The notes: a model not told the origin generated them from the sequence alone. Positions 1 to 13,062 are shown, numbered from the stretch's first letter. The stretch is DNA of 64,000 nt from Heterobilharzia americana (GCA_944470555.2 OX104127.1:95814708-95878707), one strand, 5' to 3'. Made by a program: numbers and translations.

Positions 1-1020
1 CATGCACAACACATGTCCGAGCTACCCCAGTCGCTGAAGGTTCACAATCTCGTCGACCGATTTTTTTCCCCTGGATAGTATGTTTCACCTAACGTCTACA
101 TTGTTGACATGGTGACTCCGATGTACGTGTGCAGTGATACTCAGAAACCTATGGTCAAAAGTCTGCAACCCCTTCGTGTCTTCTACGTTTAACGGCCATG
201 TCTCACAGCCGTACAACAGGACAGAAGAGACTGAAGCGCAATATACTCGTCTTTTGATGGATAGTCGCATATCTCACTGGCGCCACAAATGACGCAAGTT
301 GACAAATGTTAAACGAGACTTCTCTATCCGAGCTGAGATTTCGTCAGGAACTAGCCCGTTCGAGCTGATGCAACTCCCCAAGTAAGTGAAATGGTCGACA
401 TTCTCTATCACTAAATTGGGAGTACTTGCAGCAAACAAGTCCTAGAGAGCATCCTGTTACATTTGACAGCTGTGAAATCCATGCCAAACATACCCAGATT
501 TCTGCTCAACTCGTTCATCAGACCCTGAATTTTGCTAGCGTCTTCACCTAGCAGGATATTGTCGTCTGCATACCTACAGTCAACCAAATGCCCTCTAGGG
601 GTTAGACTAACCCCTCTGAATTCAGAGGTAACTTAGGTTATGTCCATTAGTACGTCTATTAAGAAGTTAAACGGGAACGGTGTCAGTAGGCATCCTTAGT
701 GGGGACCGTTTGTTGTCGTCAGTTCATATGATACCTCTTCGTAAGCCCTTACGCGACTGCATGAGTTCAAATAGAGAGCTTCGATTAGGGTTGTATACTT
801 GCTCGGTACCCCCCTAACAGTCAGACACTGTCACAAGATCTCACGGGCGACAGAGTCGAATGCCGCCCTTAGGTCACCAAATATGGCAAGTATCAGCCAC
901 CGACTTAGTAGGTATGCTTGTGTTTCCGAACCTGTCGGGGAGGGTGAAAATATGATCGATACACCGTTGTCCGGCTCTATCTGAAACCTGCATGTGTTTA
1001 TCCAGTTTGATGTTCTCAAA
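1..1020 (-). mobile_element. Non-LTR retrotransposon family B, RT fragment (open at left edge)
   Basis: Reading the minus strand from about 1020 down to 1, in shifting frames, gives the ordered blocks of a non-LTR reverse transcriptase: a worn FRPG-like segment, DLRAAFDSVARE (motif A), TNGPH*GCLLTPFPFNFLID (domain 4), CRYADDNILLGED (YADD active site), FTYLGSCISSNGL, then VLLYGCETWPLNVEDTKGL and LQRLG*LGHVLCM of the C-terminal region. At least two internal stops and frame changes show it is dead. The endonuclease part is absent on the right and the 3' end lies beyond position 1. It sits upstream of, and antisense to, exons of the L1CAM-like gene, so it is probably in one of that gene's introns. 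The family is the same as at 51556-55480. The clade (RTE versus CR1) is not settled here. Confidence 0.85.
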
Positions 1021-1286
1021 TCGAGAAACAAATAAGAAAAGTTATTGGAAAGTGGAATGTTAGTATAAAGCAATGTTGAAGTTTTTGTATTTATCCGACT
1101 TTTGTACTGGATAATGTACTTTTCTGACACCTAACTATGCATTATGAAAGCGATTTATGATTGAATATGCTTGTTGCATTTTATATCTTTTTAGTTGAAT
1201 TAGTTTTCACTCACAGTTCATATTTATCCAAATGGAGTTTTAGCCATCCTGATTGTATTTATTTATTGTAAATCCATGCCTTCTAG

Positions 1287-4200
1287 CTCGAATCAACATC
1301 TTAAAGGCTCCGAAGGATTATTCCTGTACCACTGACTGCTTAAATACCGATTCACATACATTCGATTGTGTTATTGATACGGATCCATATCAGTCTACAT
1401 ACATTGTGCAAACATGGGAGTTAAACGGTATAGCTGTGTCGAAAATGACAAAAGATTATCAGCAATCAAGATTTATTAAAACAGAAGGAACTAAGGTAAT
1501 TCATTTATTTTGATGTCACTTTTTTATAAGGTTACTCTTTCTGTGTTGAGTACTAATTGATCACTAAATGGTAACCAGTACAGCACTTTATTTTTAAACT
1601 GATAATAGTCTATTAGTTAAGATTTGTAGTAAGACGAGAAATCCAGGTGATCTGTACAGTGCCTAATAACTATGCAAGGGTATTTTTTAGAAAATAAACG
1701 TAGGTTCTTTATCTGTTATCTTACTTGTGCAGTCTCTGCAGCTTCAGTTTTCATGCCATCTGAACTCCTTGTTATGTAAGAGTACTAACATGAAATCTTT
1801 TTATTCTGATCCAGTTGTCAATGTACTGGCGTTTATTTCATGTTACATTAATTGGTGATGAAAGTTGAAAAACTAAGACATTCGTCGAAAAAGAAACTTT
1901 CTTCGCTGAGTTGTCTTTTATTAATTTTTCATTCAAAATAACTTGAATTTTCATACTTCCGTCTGTCCCCTTACATTCCTCTTACCTCCAACCAATGTGC
2001 TTGAAGTAGTTTGTTTATCAATGAAATAACATCACTTTCACAGTCCCTACCCATATTTTGAAGTTTCCTAATTCCAGATTCTTCCTTTTTTAGTAAAGAC
2101 GTTCTTTGTCACTCTTTCAATTTATTCGTTGTAATGTGTAAGGTATAGGCTGCTCTAGACAGTTATATTTTTTTATGGACTTCTGGTTTCCTTAGAAAAA
2201 CATAGCACCTTTGCAATTTTTACCATTACGGTTAAAAGTGAATGGAATTCGATAGGCTCGATAAGTATTTAAGGCACTATGTTTATGAAACTGCTTATTA
2301 TTTAGGTGCAAAACCAACCTAATTCGATTTTTTCATAATTTAGTTGATAGTTACACCCGTGGATGATCCGTCACTGGCTGCATTGTTTCGAAAAGTGAAG
2401 GTGACTTGCCGCTGGCGTATATTTTATCCATATGTAACTTCTCGTATGGCAGACCAAGATACCAGACTTTCGGGGCCAAATATGAAGGTATATGACTCTC
2501 ATGACGATGTAAAGATCCATTCACTTATGACAGCAGCTTTGGACCTTCAAGTGGATCATGATTCCACTCCTGGTTAGTTTAAATCCTTCTAATACTTAAC
2601 CTCCGTTTCATCCTAAAACTCACCTTCGACTATCTAATAATTACTGTATTTGTTTCATTTATTTTCTAACCTGATCAACGCATTTTACTCATATTCTTTC
2701 TCTACATAGCATCAGCCAACATTTCCTGGATAACTGCTGTAATTATTGGCATCCTTGTTATAATCGCTATTGGAGTTTTGACTGCTTGTCTTGTTATGCG
2801 TTTTCGAGGGGAAACATATATGTGTAAGTTTATCTGTGTCTGCATCTAGTTGTTTCGTTAAAATAATTTACTAGTTTGATAGACATTATTACCACAGTGA
2901 TGTCTTGTATTAGCATTCAACTCATAGGATTTCGCATGACTTTACTGAATGTACAGGTAAATCCAAAGTTGGTCGCAGTGGTGGAGATTCTTTTATATAT
3001 GACTTTTTTGTGTTGTGTTATGTAATGGCAACTTGAACTGAATTTTCATCGAGTTTACAACTTGATATATTTTTGGCACTTGATTTCTATAAATTTGTAC
3101 TACTCACTGCATGACTCTTGATTCCATTTCTTCTCTCAGTGGATCGAGAAGAACGCGCTCTTGGAAATGATCCAGAAAAAGAATTACGCGAAAAGGAGGC
3201 TTTTCAAACATATGAACGAGCGTATGTATTTTTCATTTCTACCTATCGCTTTTTTCGTTCATAAAGTTTTACATCGTATATTTTCAAAAAGGACATCGTT
3301 TTTGAAAATCGAAAATTATGTTAATTACTATAGATTTGAATTTTTATGATTATCTTGACAGGATTTAGTTTATTTCATGCTTAATATTTAAGCCAACTAG
3401 ATTAATGTTTATGTAATATCTAAGGTAGTGAATGGAACAGTAGTGACACAGCATCTATCTATATGTCATATGACAACCGCCATTTACATCACTAACATGG
3501 TATCTAAATCAGAATCTTATCACCTGTTTATGGTGTGGGGGCAATTTCAGGTAGGCGTTTACGCATAGATCTTTATTTTCTTATAAGTCAGCAATTTAAA
3601 TAGTAAGTGCATATTTACAACATTTTATTATGATATCTGAGGTGAGGGATCATGATCATCTCGTGGTACTGAAATCAGACAAATATAAAAAGTGAGGAAG
3701 GGTGCATAGTCATATCAATATAATCAAGAGGAATAAATCTGAAAAACAGATGAAAACGGTATTATTCCAAATGATTGAACAAACTAAAAGGTAAGACGAA
3801 GGGGGATGAAAGTAAGGAATATTATGTTGAGGATCGAGAATAAAACAATTTATGTACGTAACTGCATGGGTTTGAGCGATTTCGATCCATATCCCTTAAG
3901 TTTTTAATTCGTAGTCTTGTAAACTCTAACCGGGAGTCGTACAGTTTTCCACTGAATTTACCTAACAATCAAAAACTTCGTTAGTTACTCCCCTGTTTTG
4001 TTCTGGTCACACTTCTCAGTCCTATACTACAGAAAATGGATACCCATTGAAATTAATACTGTTGTAAAAACTGATTCCAAAGCTCATTTCCTGAGAAAAG
4101 TGCTCATATCACTCAACGATATACCGGGGGGTTGAATAATGCTTTTTGTTCTATCATCAGTAAATTATACTATGTAGTCTATCATCCATTTTCAAAACTA

Positions 4201-7200
4201 GTGTTTCATAACGAACCTAAACACTATAAACGATTGCATCGCATCCCACTGTGTTGATCACTTTACATGTATATGCAGAGACACGTTAGTAGAAAGAAGT
4301 AATGGGATTATGCTGTTCGGCGTGAGCGACATATATCAAAGTGATTTCAAAAACAACTGGAATTTAAAACCTTTATAAGAGGATGTAGGCGAAAACTCTT
4401 CACCTATGACCAAGACATGTAGCAATAACTAGTCATAGAATTAATGTTCGAGTAGCTTTTAAAATTTATCGCTTAAACAATTAAGGATATATATAGAGAT
4501 TTGCGTAAAAGATAACCATATTCCAATTTAAGCCACTTTTGTGAACATTGCTTTATTATCTGTCCTAATTAAAATCCTCTATCGTAATAATTATTTTATT
4601 TATCCTCTCATTTTTTGGCTTTTATATATTGACTTACTAACGTATCTTGGTTTTAGTAGGTGATGGTCTGGCGTATGTTAAACTTCTTAAAACAATTTCA
4701 TCCAATGGAAGTTCACAACCTTGGTTGATTAGCCTGAAATGCATAGTACTTTAAGCCCATTCTCTACATCACTGTTAAGTCAAAGGTTGCCAAATACTTG
4801 TCGTCTTCTTGCATCTTCCACGTGTTTAGAGACTGTCTTCCGCAGATGTAAGAAGACAATGCAATAATGTGTTGTCTAATCTACCACTAATCGGCAGTCA
4901 GATGTATGATTTTTGCTGGTTTGTAGAAGTCAAACTAACTTTTCTTATTCATATTAAGCTTTCATTGGTTTCTAACATGTCAAGAGGTACGAAGCAATTT
5001 CTAAGGTGAATAGAATTGTCATCGGATGTAAATACTTCACTCTATACCAAACAGATTATCGATAAGAACTAGTCCTAAAGCAAAATTTGAATGTGGATGA
5101 CGTTCCCTAAACTGCGTGGGTGTCTTCATCGGTAGGACTGCGATATCTTTGGACTCTAATTTTATCTAAGACTGATCTCTATGAAATCAAAAAACGGATG
5201 TATAACCTCCAGAAGTAAATTCATTATATTACATTCCTTGTTGATGCCACTCGTTGTAGCTGTCTTAAGGAATAACTATGTGAAAAGTGATCACTAAGCG
5301 AAAACCTGTCACTAATTCAACTAACTAGGTAGCCAGCCTAACAATTCATGAGATTTAATTTCTCAAGATCTATCAATCCAGTGCTGTCTAATTTCATCCG
5401 TATGTTTCATATTGAACATTCATTCTTATCATATATTATTATTATTAGTCCCTTGGGTTCCTAATGGAACATAGGGCTTCACTAGCACGTCTCCATTCCA
5501 CTCTCTTCTCTGAAATCTTTTGAACCTGGCTCCACAACAGCCCACAAGCTCTTATTTCCTCCTCACACCATCTCCTCCATGTCACCCTCACCTCGGACAC
5601 CCAACTCGTCGCTTCCTATCGGGGTTCCACTCGAGTGCCTGGTCTGACGTGTGATGTCCCCAGTCGGCCTTCTCAGTGTATGCCCAATCCCATCCATCTC
5701 CACTTCCTTCCAGTGCATATTTGTTGAGCGATAACTTCTTGGTTGGTTCGTCACCAGCCAGCCAGAGTTCCTTGTTGCTTATTCTTTCTGGCTATTCCAG
5801 CGTAGGCAGTTGTTGATGAATATCTGTAGTTTGTTGAAAATGTTCTTCGTAACGCTACAAGTCTCTGAACCATATGGAAGCACTGACTTGATGTTACTGT
5901 TGAAAATCCGGATGTTGTTTACGCTTTATGCTGAGTGCAGAAGATCTCCACACTGATTTCAGGCAAATAAACGCCTGTCTTCCTTTTGCGATCCTGGCTT
6001 TGACGTCTTCATCTGTGCCGCCACCTGTAGTTGAAACGATGCTGTCTAGATAGATGAAAGAGGTTACTTCCTTTAAGTTTCTCCCGTTGATGGTCATTGG
6101 AGTTTGTTGTTGTTGTTGTTGGTGTTGGTGTTGTTAGTTGGGTATCTTCATCACCTCCACCTCTGTCTTCTCTATATTCACTTGAAGTCCCGTATTCGCT
6201 GCCCTGCCTTTTCTGTAAACTTGTTGGATTTTGCCTGTAGATCTTCAAGTTTGTGTGACATTAGACACAAATCATCGTCGGCGAAATTCAAATCTTCTAG
6301 GATCCTTTCCTCAGTCCAGCGTATCCCCTTTTCGCTGCTCACTGTTTGTTGCATGATCCAGTCGACCACAATCAGGAAAATCACTGGTGATAGTAGACAG
6401 CCTTGTTTTACTCCTGTCTTCACTTCAAAAGCATCACTGAGATTCCTATTGTGAATTACTTGGCTGACATGTGGAGTCTTCATATAGTTGTTGAATGAGG
6501 TTGATAAAGATTTGTGATACTCCGTCATGTTGAAGCAACTGCCAAACTACTTGTCGGTCGAAGCTGTCAAAGGCCTTTACAAAGTCGATGAAGTTGAGAT
6601 AAGGTAGAGAGTTGACTGCCATTCTGCACTCTGTTCTATGATGATGTGTAGCGTAGCGTAGTGCTGCAATTTGGTGCGCACATGATTTGTACTTCCTGAA
6701 TCCAGCCAGCCTGTTCTGGTTGTAGTTTTGAGTGCAGTGCATCCTTTGTCTCCCCAAAATGATGTGGCTCAATATTTTGCTTGCATTGGGTGGATAGGAA
6801 CATGATTCCACGCCAGTTGTTGTTCTTGCAAACACTGAGGTCTCCCTTCTTCGGGAGTTTGACAAGGTAACCCTTCTTCCAATCAATCGCCAGGTACCTT
6901 CTCTTCCTTCCACACCTTCTGCAGTGGTAGTGTGAGCATGTCCACTGTCGTCTCTGAGTCTGTTCTCAGTGCTTCTGGTGGGATTCCATCTGGTCCTACT
7001 GCTTCCCGAATTTCTGTAGTTTTATGATGGTCAGAACTTCCACTTTTGTTGGAGGATTTATGTTCACTGGTAATTCTGTGGCTGGGCTGCAGATGGTATT
7101 TCTGAACGAGTTGCAGATGGTGGTGGTCAATTCAAGAGCTTCTTGAAGTGGTCGGCCCACTGTTTCCTTTGTTTCTCTTCTTTCTTAATTATATTTCCTT

Positions 7201-9685
7201 CATCACCCTTTATTGGTTTCATCTGTGTTGATCTCTTCCCTACCAGATAGTAACCTGGTTATTTAATACAATGTTGTCAGGTGTCTGTCTCTCCTACCAA
7301 CAGCCTGTTCTGCTTCACTTGCCTGCCAGTGTTTTGTAGAAGTGTCTTTTGTCTTTCCGTGCACTCTTCTTCACTTCTTTCTCCAGTGTAGTGTTTTATA
7401 CATTGTACTCAGTTCCTCTGGTCGTTGGACATCCTTGTACTCGTTTATCTTCTGCTTCACCATCCTCCTCTCCTCTATCAGCTTCCATGTATCCATTGAA
7501 ATCCATTCCTTGTCCTGTCTTCTTTCTTCTTCCTTCCTAATACGGCTGTGCAGGTTTCTTTCCACATCTCTTTCAAAGACTTCCAGTGTTCTTTTCCACA
7601 CAGGTTTCTTCAGGAATGTTCCTCGATATCTCCCATTTTGTCTTGATGGTTGACGTGAAGATTTCTTTTGTAGTTTTTTCCTTCAGTCTCTGGGTGTTGA
7701 ACTCGAACTGTGGTCTATCACCAGCTTCCTTGAAGGCTTTCAACTTGATTTGGAAGGTAGGTTCCTTGCACTAGATAGTGAGTGGTATGAACCACCTACA
7801 TTTGCTCCTCTTCTTGACCTTGTGTCCAGTAGGCTGCGTCTCCATCTCCACTTTCTTGAGATTGAAGTGAAGTCGATCTGATTTTTAGTGTGTCCATCTG
7901 GGGAAATAAAATCCATGTTGCTTTGTGAATATCCTTGTGCTTGAACACACTGCATCGCCTCCAATCACCAAATCGTTGATTGTACAGAATTCTGCCAACA
8001 ATTCTCCATTCTCGTTCATTTCACCGAGTGCTTCTCTACCCATGATTGGTTCTCTTCCTGCGTTGTCCTACCCCAGTTTGGCATTCATGTCTCCCCACCC
8101 ATTAGAATTTTGATGTCGCCAACTGAGGTCTTGTTCGGTGTTAATTACAGTTGTCTGTGGAATTCCTCTTTCTTCTCTTCATCTGCATTATTTGAAGATG
8201 GGTGGCATATAGCATTGTATGATTGTGACTTTCCTTCCTTTTGAGTTGAACCTTGCTGTCATGATCCTGGAAGGGATTGGTTCCCACTGTATGAGAGAGA
8301 GCCTTTGATGCTGTTGGGGACATCATGATAGCCACTCCAAAACTCAGTGTGCTGTGCTCGTGGTTGTCGTCTGGGTGACAATATCGGAGTAGATTATTGA
8401 CTCCCAGTTGACAGTTTGGAGAGTCCACTTCCATTCCATCCGCTTTCGCAGATTCTTAGCACTTCAATGATATGCCTTCTCATCTCGTTTGCAATCTGGG
8501 TTGCCTTGTTAGGTTCAAACATAGTGGGGACATTCCATATCCCCATCCTTACTTTCGCTTGCATTGAGAGAAGAGAACACACATCGGCCAACTGGCTTCC
8601 CGAAGGCTTTCACCAACGGGCGACATTTCGTTTCTCCGATTCCAGTGAGGAATAAGTTTGTTTTTATGTTTTATATTTTGTCTGTGCTTTGAAGTTTCTT
8701 TGGCGACTGGATTGGTTTTCCGGGGTAGGGTAGCTAGCCCAACGGCCAACCTTCCCTCTCTACCCGAGCTTAGGACCGGCTAGTAACTAGTAAACTAGTT
8801 AACCAGACGAGGTTTAATAATATATATAGTTTTGAAAATTCTTTATTTTCTTCCGTTTGTCATTTCAGTGAAGAACCACCTCTTCGAGGTAGTCGTTGCT
8901 CCTTGAATGATGATAGCGCTGAAATTGGAAGTGATGCAGACGGCGAATTAGATGATTACAATCTCGATCCCGGTATGCTCTATGATTTATAAATTTGTTT
9001 AGTTTCAATGTCTTCATTTCCCTGGGTTTTTTTTTAAGTGTAGCTTTTATCATTAATCAATGGTAGGTTAGATAGCTATAATCTTCGCCTATATCTTTCT
9101 CATCCTTTATCCATACACTAATCTAATCATTCTGTGTAAGTGTATCACTGTACAAGTTATACACACAGTTAACTATAAAAGTGAACAGGTAATATTTCGA
9201 TATCTAGAAATAGAGTAGCGGTTTCGGGCATTAACCTGTTTGTATTTCACTTATCATATTACACACTTTAACTTGCTCTGATTCATTGATGTCGACTGGT
9301 TAGTATCGTTAGTTCTAATACAATAGCTGTCATTTACCTAGACCCTAAACTGGTTACTCAGTTCCATTCGATTTATATACTATCAAGAAAAAATAAGTTA
9401 GTTAATGTCAGTGTAGACAGTGATTATTTTTTTTTATTATTGTCAATCAAAAAAGTGATATTGATTATCTTTGTAAATATCTAATCAGTAGACTACACTC
9501 TATCTTACAATACCAGAATCATAAACTTTCCTACATGAATCACCGAATTGTTTCACATTCCTTTAAATTATGTAGGTAAATTCAATGAAGAAGGTTCATT
9601 CATTGGTGAATATGCTACAGAGAAACATAAAAACACAATGAATCGTTTACCTACGCTTGATCGAAACTATCATCCATCAGTCTAA
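1287..9685 (+). CDS. L1CAM/neuroglian-family cell adhesion protein, 3' six coding exons (5' partial)
   Basis: Exons inferred from open frame, matching phases and GT-AG borders: 1287-1495, 2344-2572, 2710-2823, 3140-3221, 8869-8972, 9576-9685 (stop TAA 9683-9685), giving about 280 residues. The first two exons encode a Cys-containing extracellular segment not assigned to a domain. The third encodes one hydrophobic membrane span (about 24 residues beginning WITAVIIG) followed by basic MRFRG. The cytoplasmic tail has LDREERALGNDPEKE next to the membrane, an acidic stretch SDADGELDDYNLDPG, and KFNEEGSFIGEYATEK. The FNEEGSFIGEY block corresponds to the FIGQY ankyrin-binding motif of L1-type proteins, with E for Q. 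Family role: neuronal and epithelial adhesion linked to the ankyrin/spectrin skeleton. The tail supports the family call; the ectodomain is too divergent to do so alone. The Ig and most FNIII exons lie left of the window. Confidence 0.8.
1496..2343 (+). other. Intron of L1CAM-like gene
   Basis: 848-bp AT-rich intron between two phase-0 exons, donor AAG|GTAATT and acceptor TTTAG|TTG. No repeat or RNA gene recognised in it. The next two introns (2573-2709 and 2824-3139) are short and also unremarkable. Confidence 0.7.
3222..5433 (+). other. 5' part of the large L1CAM-like intron, no gene seen
   Basis: Donor GAGC|GTATGT at 3221/3222. Unique-looking AT-rich DNA up to the retrotransposon tail at about 5434. 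No coding or RNA signal recognised on either strand. Confidence 0.6.
5434..8812 (-). mobile_element. Non-LTR retrotransposon family A, copy 1 (near full length, intronic)
   Basis: On the minus strand the 5' end is near 8812 and the 3' end is a (TTA)n tail at 5434-5448. Endonuclease remnants: GIWNVPTMFEPNK and EMRRH (about 8540-8470), then a SPTASKALSHTVGT block (8350-8270), then INDLVIGGDAV-type and FPRWTH segments (about 7980-7890). RT remnants: FIDFVKAFDSFDRQVVWQLL (motif A, about 6590), KTGVKQGCLLSPVIF (about 6400), NFADDDLCLMSHKLEDL (active site, about 6280). A C-terminal SETW and WIGHTLRR-like region runs to about 5640. Frameshifts, including a TGAT duplication at 6879-6891, break the single EN-RT reading frame. 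It lies antisense within the L1CAM-like intron and accounts for over half of its length. Confidence 0.9.
8813..8868 (+). other. 3' end of large intron with splice acceptor
   Basis: Only 56 bp separate the 5' end of the antisense retroelement from the acceptor CATTTCAG|TG at 8868/8869. A T-rich tract (8831-8866) supplies the polypyrimidine signal. Confidence 0.65.
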
Positions 9686-10810
9686 TAGAATTTCATCACT
9701 TTTTCTGGCTTTCTTTTGACGAAAAGAAGCCTCTTGTTTCATGGTAAGCATACCAAATAGACGAGGTCAGTTCTTGAGATAATAGGAGAAATAAATTTCC
9801 TGTTTTTTTTGTTTTCGTTAAAGAGATTTCTGTTTAATCTACTCTCAGTTATGTCATTATTTATTATTACTGTCATATATGCTAACACCAGTTTGTTTAT
9901 TTGTTTGTTATGTTCTTCCTCCTTAGTTTTACACGTTTATAAACTTATATCTAAAGATCAGTGTAATCTTATTTTATTTCATTTCGGTTCACATTCTTCT
10001 TGTGCAGAATATCATTATCGTTAATGTTTTTTTTTACTCTCATAAATATTTCAGAAATGCATTAACTAGTCTTAGGATTCTAAAAATTGTGCATTATCCC
10101 TTCACCTAGCCCCTATACTTTTCAACTACCACCTAACAACAACGATGCAACAGCTGAATTAAACCAATTTTGTTTATCTCACTGACTTGTTTTTACGTTT
10201 GTACTTTAATCATTATTATCTGACTGATGTTGAAATGTTTTTATTTCACTGATTTATTATATGGCATAGGTTATATTACTATTGTTTAGTTCATTGTACT
10301 ATATTGTCTATGTATGTGTCTCTCAACTTTAGTTGTATATTATTCTTGTATTTTTACTATTACTTATTATTGTATCCTCTTAGTGTGCACTATATTTATA
10401 TGTGCCTCCTTTACCATTTTCAATGTTTCAATATTTTAATCGACTGCGTCAGGATTTTTAAATATCATCTTATATTATGATTTAGCATCTGTTCGATCTC
10501 ATCTGTTGAATATATAATATATATTCACCATTTTTATTTTGTATACACTAGCATCACACATGTGAGCTCTAGTGATCATATTATACACTACATTTGTTAA
10601 TTTTAGTGCGAATTCATGTTATTTTATAAGTGTTCGCTTTTTAAAAAAATTTCTGCCCCAGTTTTTGTTTGTTTATTTTTTATAAACAATTTTTTCTTCA
10701 AAAAAGAAAACCACTGAATGCAATTATTTTCTCTTTCTTGGTTTTCCAATTTTATGTTGACCAATAATTCCTATGTAAGAAATGCTTAAATAAAAATATA
10801 TGCGAAATTT
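9686..10810 (+). other. 3' UTR of L1CAM-like gene
   Basis: AT-rich sequence of about 1.1 kb from the TAA stop to the first good poly(A) signal. Short open frames in it (for example 9809-10024) have no recognisable content and are taken as chance. Another cleavage site further left is possible. Confidence 0.55.
10789..10794 (+). terminator. Poly(A) signal AATAAA
   Basis: Canonical AATAAA in AAATGCTTAAATAAAAATAT, about 1.1 kb after the L1CAM-like stop codon, with T/G-rich sequence about 25-50 bases downstream. Proposed end of the transcript. Confidence 0.55.
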
Positions 10811-10929
10811 CACTATTCGCCTTTGTTGTGAGTAAATAATTATGCCTTTGTGTCAAATTGTGACACGTTATTGATTGCTTCAACAGTCAGTATTTTACAT
10901 TAAGGATAACAAAATGTTAAGTTGGTATT

Positions 10930-11195
10930 CCACATGGACTGATATTAGAAACTTGGAACCACTGGACGACTGTTTCTTCTTTGTGTGGGACTCCTCATCA
11001 GTACCCACCCATGACCTCGCCATGGTTCTAACCCAGGACCTTCAAGTTCCGCGGCCAGCACGTTACCATTGAGTCAGTGGGCAGAATCCAGTGACCCACA
11101 TTTTCAACTTCTGTTAGTTCATGACATAGCACGGTCATCACACAATATCATTGGTCAGCATCTGTCCTCACTTCCGTAACGCGATCATGCGTGCG
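10930..11195 (-). repeat. tRNA-headed SINE-like repeat, copy 1
   Basis: The minus strand reads CCCACTGACTCAATGG (A-box-like) at about 11085-11065 and CCTGGGTTAGAACC (B-box-like) at about 11040-11025, the layout of a polymerase III promoter. It has no complete cloverleaf, so it is not a tRNA gene. The stretch CAGCACGTT, ATTGAGTCAGTGGG and flanking sequence recur at 16366-16540. It does not carry the hammerhead sequence of the other SINE family. Confidence 0.6.
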
Positions 11196-12269
11196 CACTT
11201 CTGAGGAGTTCCATACTATGATGGAACAGCTTTCCAGTGCTCTCAGGTTTCTGCTGCTCCTCCAACTGATGTTAGCCATGATAGATGCTCACTTGAAATC
11301 AATAAATCCCCACAAACCCCAAAATTGAATCACAAAATGTCAAAAGAAAAATTTGTGTTACAAAACTAACTGATTTGATCTCGTAATCATTACCAGTTCC
11401 CTATATCTGCTGCTTGATCAGGATAGAACTGATTTCTTATCGATAGTTGTGTCTTGTTGCACGGTATTTAGAGCAGTAAATTGGTTATTCAGGAGTCATT
11501 TATTTGTATTCAGTTACTACTGTATTAATTACCTTGGTCCTCATAAAATATATATCTCTTCAAGTTGTTCTGATTAACTAAATTATTCAGTATATATTAA
11601 GCTTTTGGTAATTGTATTGCCGTGTCTCACTATTTCGTACTTAATTATGATAGGTATTTCATTCGTAGTTCAGAATATTGTTGTTCAGAGGCAATTAATT
11701 TAAGAAATTAAATGCACTCAGCAGCCTTGTGCACATGAGCCACACCTATTTTGTGGGGGTTAATGATAGTACCTGGCTTCCCAAACTTCGGTACGTGGAG
11801 CATAGCATGAACCTGGAACCCAGTGGTTGTAAGTCATCTCCCTAAATCAACCACCCACAACTTTTGAAATAGTATTAGTACATCACTGAGTTTGTACGCT
11901 CGCTTGTTCTACTTGTTCTTCTCTATAACTACGCTTAGCCTTTTACAATGCCTGTTGGTAAAATATTTTCCTAACACTCGTAGAGATGTAGTGACTGTTT
12001 ACATAAGAAGGGATAGTCATCAACATGTTTCTTACTGAATTTTTCAACTCACAAAGGTTATCTTGGGTAATATCCAGTTATGTATGACTTATTGATGGCC
12101 TCACATTGAGTTAATACTCATTAAAAAAATGAACCATAACAATATTAAATGTTCGCTAGGGATGGAAATTTAGTGTATAAAATCATTGATAGTTAAAGTA
12201 AAGACAGAATTCTTGAATAGAAGAGAAAATGAGTAAAGTATATCTATCGGCTTTGAATGAATGTTTATC
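11196..12269. other. No gene recognised
   Basis: AT-rich intergenic DNA. 11700-11870 is more mixed in composition and may be an old repeat, but no family was recognised. Confidence 0.5.
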
Positions 12270-13062
12270 AACTTAGATCTTTTTGTCGACAAGCAGACCA
12301 ATAAAACCTTGAACCAAGCAGAAGAAATAACAAGGCATGGCGAATGGACCTGTCCTTCCTCGGTTCTACGGCAAACCAAAACTACACAAATCAGACATCC
12401 CTCTACTACCAATAGTCTCACTTCCGGGAACTCCAATATAAAACGTATCAAGAGAACTTTCGAGAAAACTGAAACTTCATTCCATCATGTGGACATTCAA
12501 TCAAATCACCAACAGGATTCTTAGAAAAAATCAAAAGCATTAATACAGAAAACGACAAATTAATGGTATCCTTCGATGTGACAGCACTATACACTACCAT
12601 CGAACCCCGATTGGCCAAAGAAACTGTCACTCCTGCTCATTGAAGACCCAGGCCTTTCAGAACGCACAAAACTCCAGTGTTCGAGTCTGGTGGAACTCAT
12701 TGACCTTTGCCTGACAACATACTTCCAATTCAATGACAAGACACATAAACAGATGAAAGGAACACCAATATCCGGACTAATTGCAGAAGCAGTGATGCAG
12801 TGGTTGGAAGCCACCATTCTACCTGTGATTGAACCAAACATTTGGATTCGCTACATAGACGATAATTTTGTCATCGTCAAAAAGGACGATAGAAAACACA
12901 GTTCGATCAACAACGTTTTCAGTGACAACGAATTCACAATAAAGAATAAGTCAAACAGCCAACTACCAGGGCACGCTACTAAATCACTGATGGAGAGATA
13001 TTGACAACTCACTTCATACTGAAGTTAGTGTTGATGTCTTCTAGAAAGACGATATAAGCTCC
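12270..13062 (+). mobile_element. Penelope-like element relic, RT core
   Basis: Plus-strand blocks in shifting frames: RFYGKPKLHKSDIPLLPIVS and SLPGTPIYN (N-terminal RT), MVSFDVTALYTTIEP (motif A of Penelope-like RTs), then the frame from 12690 with TYFQFNDKTHKQMKGTPIS, IAEAVMQWLEA and WIRYIDDNFVIVKKDD (YIDD-type active site, about 12850). At least three frameshifts. The RT stops near 13005 and is followed almost at once by GAAGTTAGTGTTGATG (about 13020), a motif found after the nuclease domain in the relic at 22850-23890. The linker and GIY-YIG nuclease therefore seem to have been deleted here. Confidence 0.8.

Noticed and set aside
6104..6454. Leucine-rich plus-strand frame resembling a secreted protein
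   Set aside because: Antisense shadow of the family A RT. The same frame appears in copy 4 on the opposite strand.
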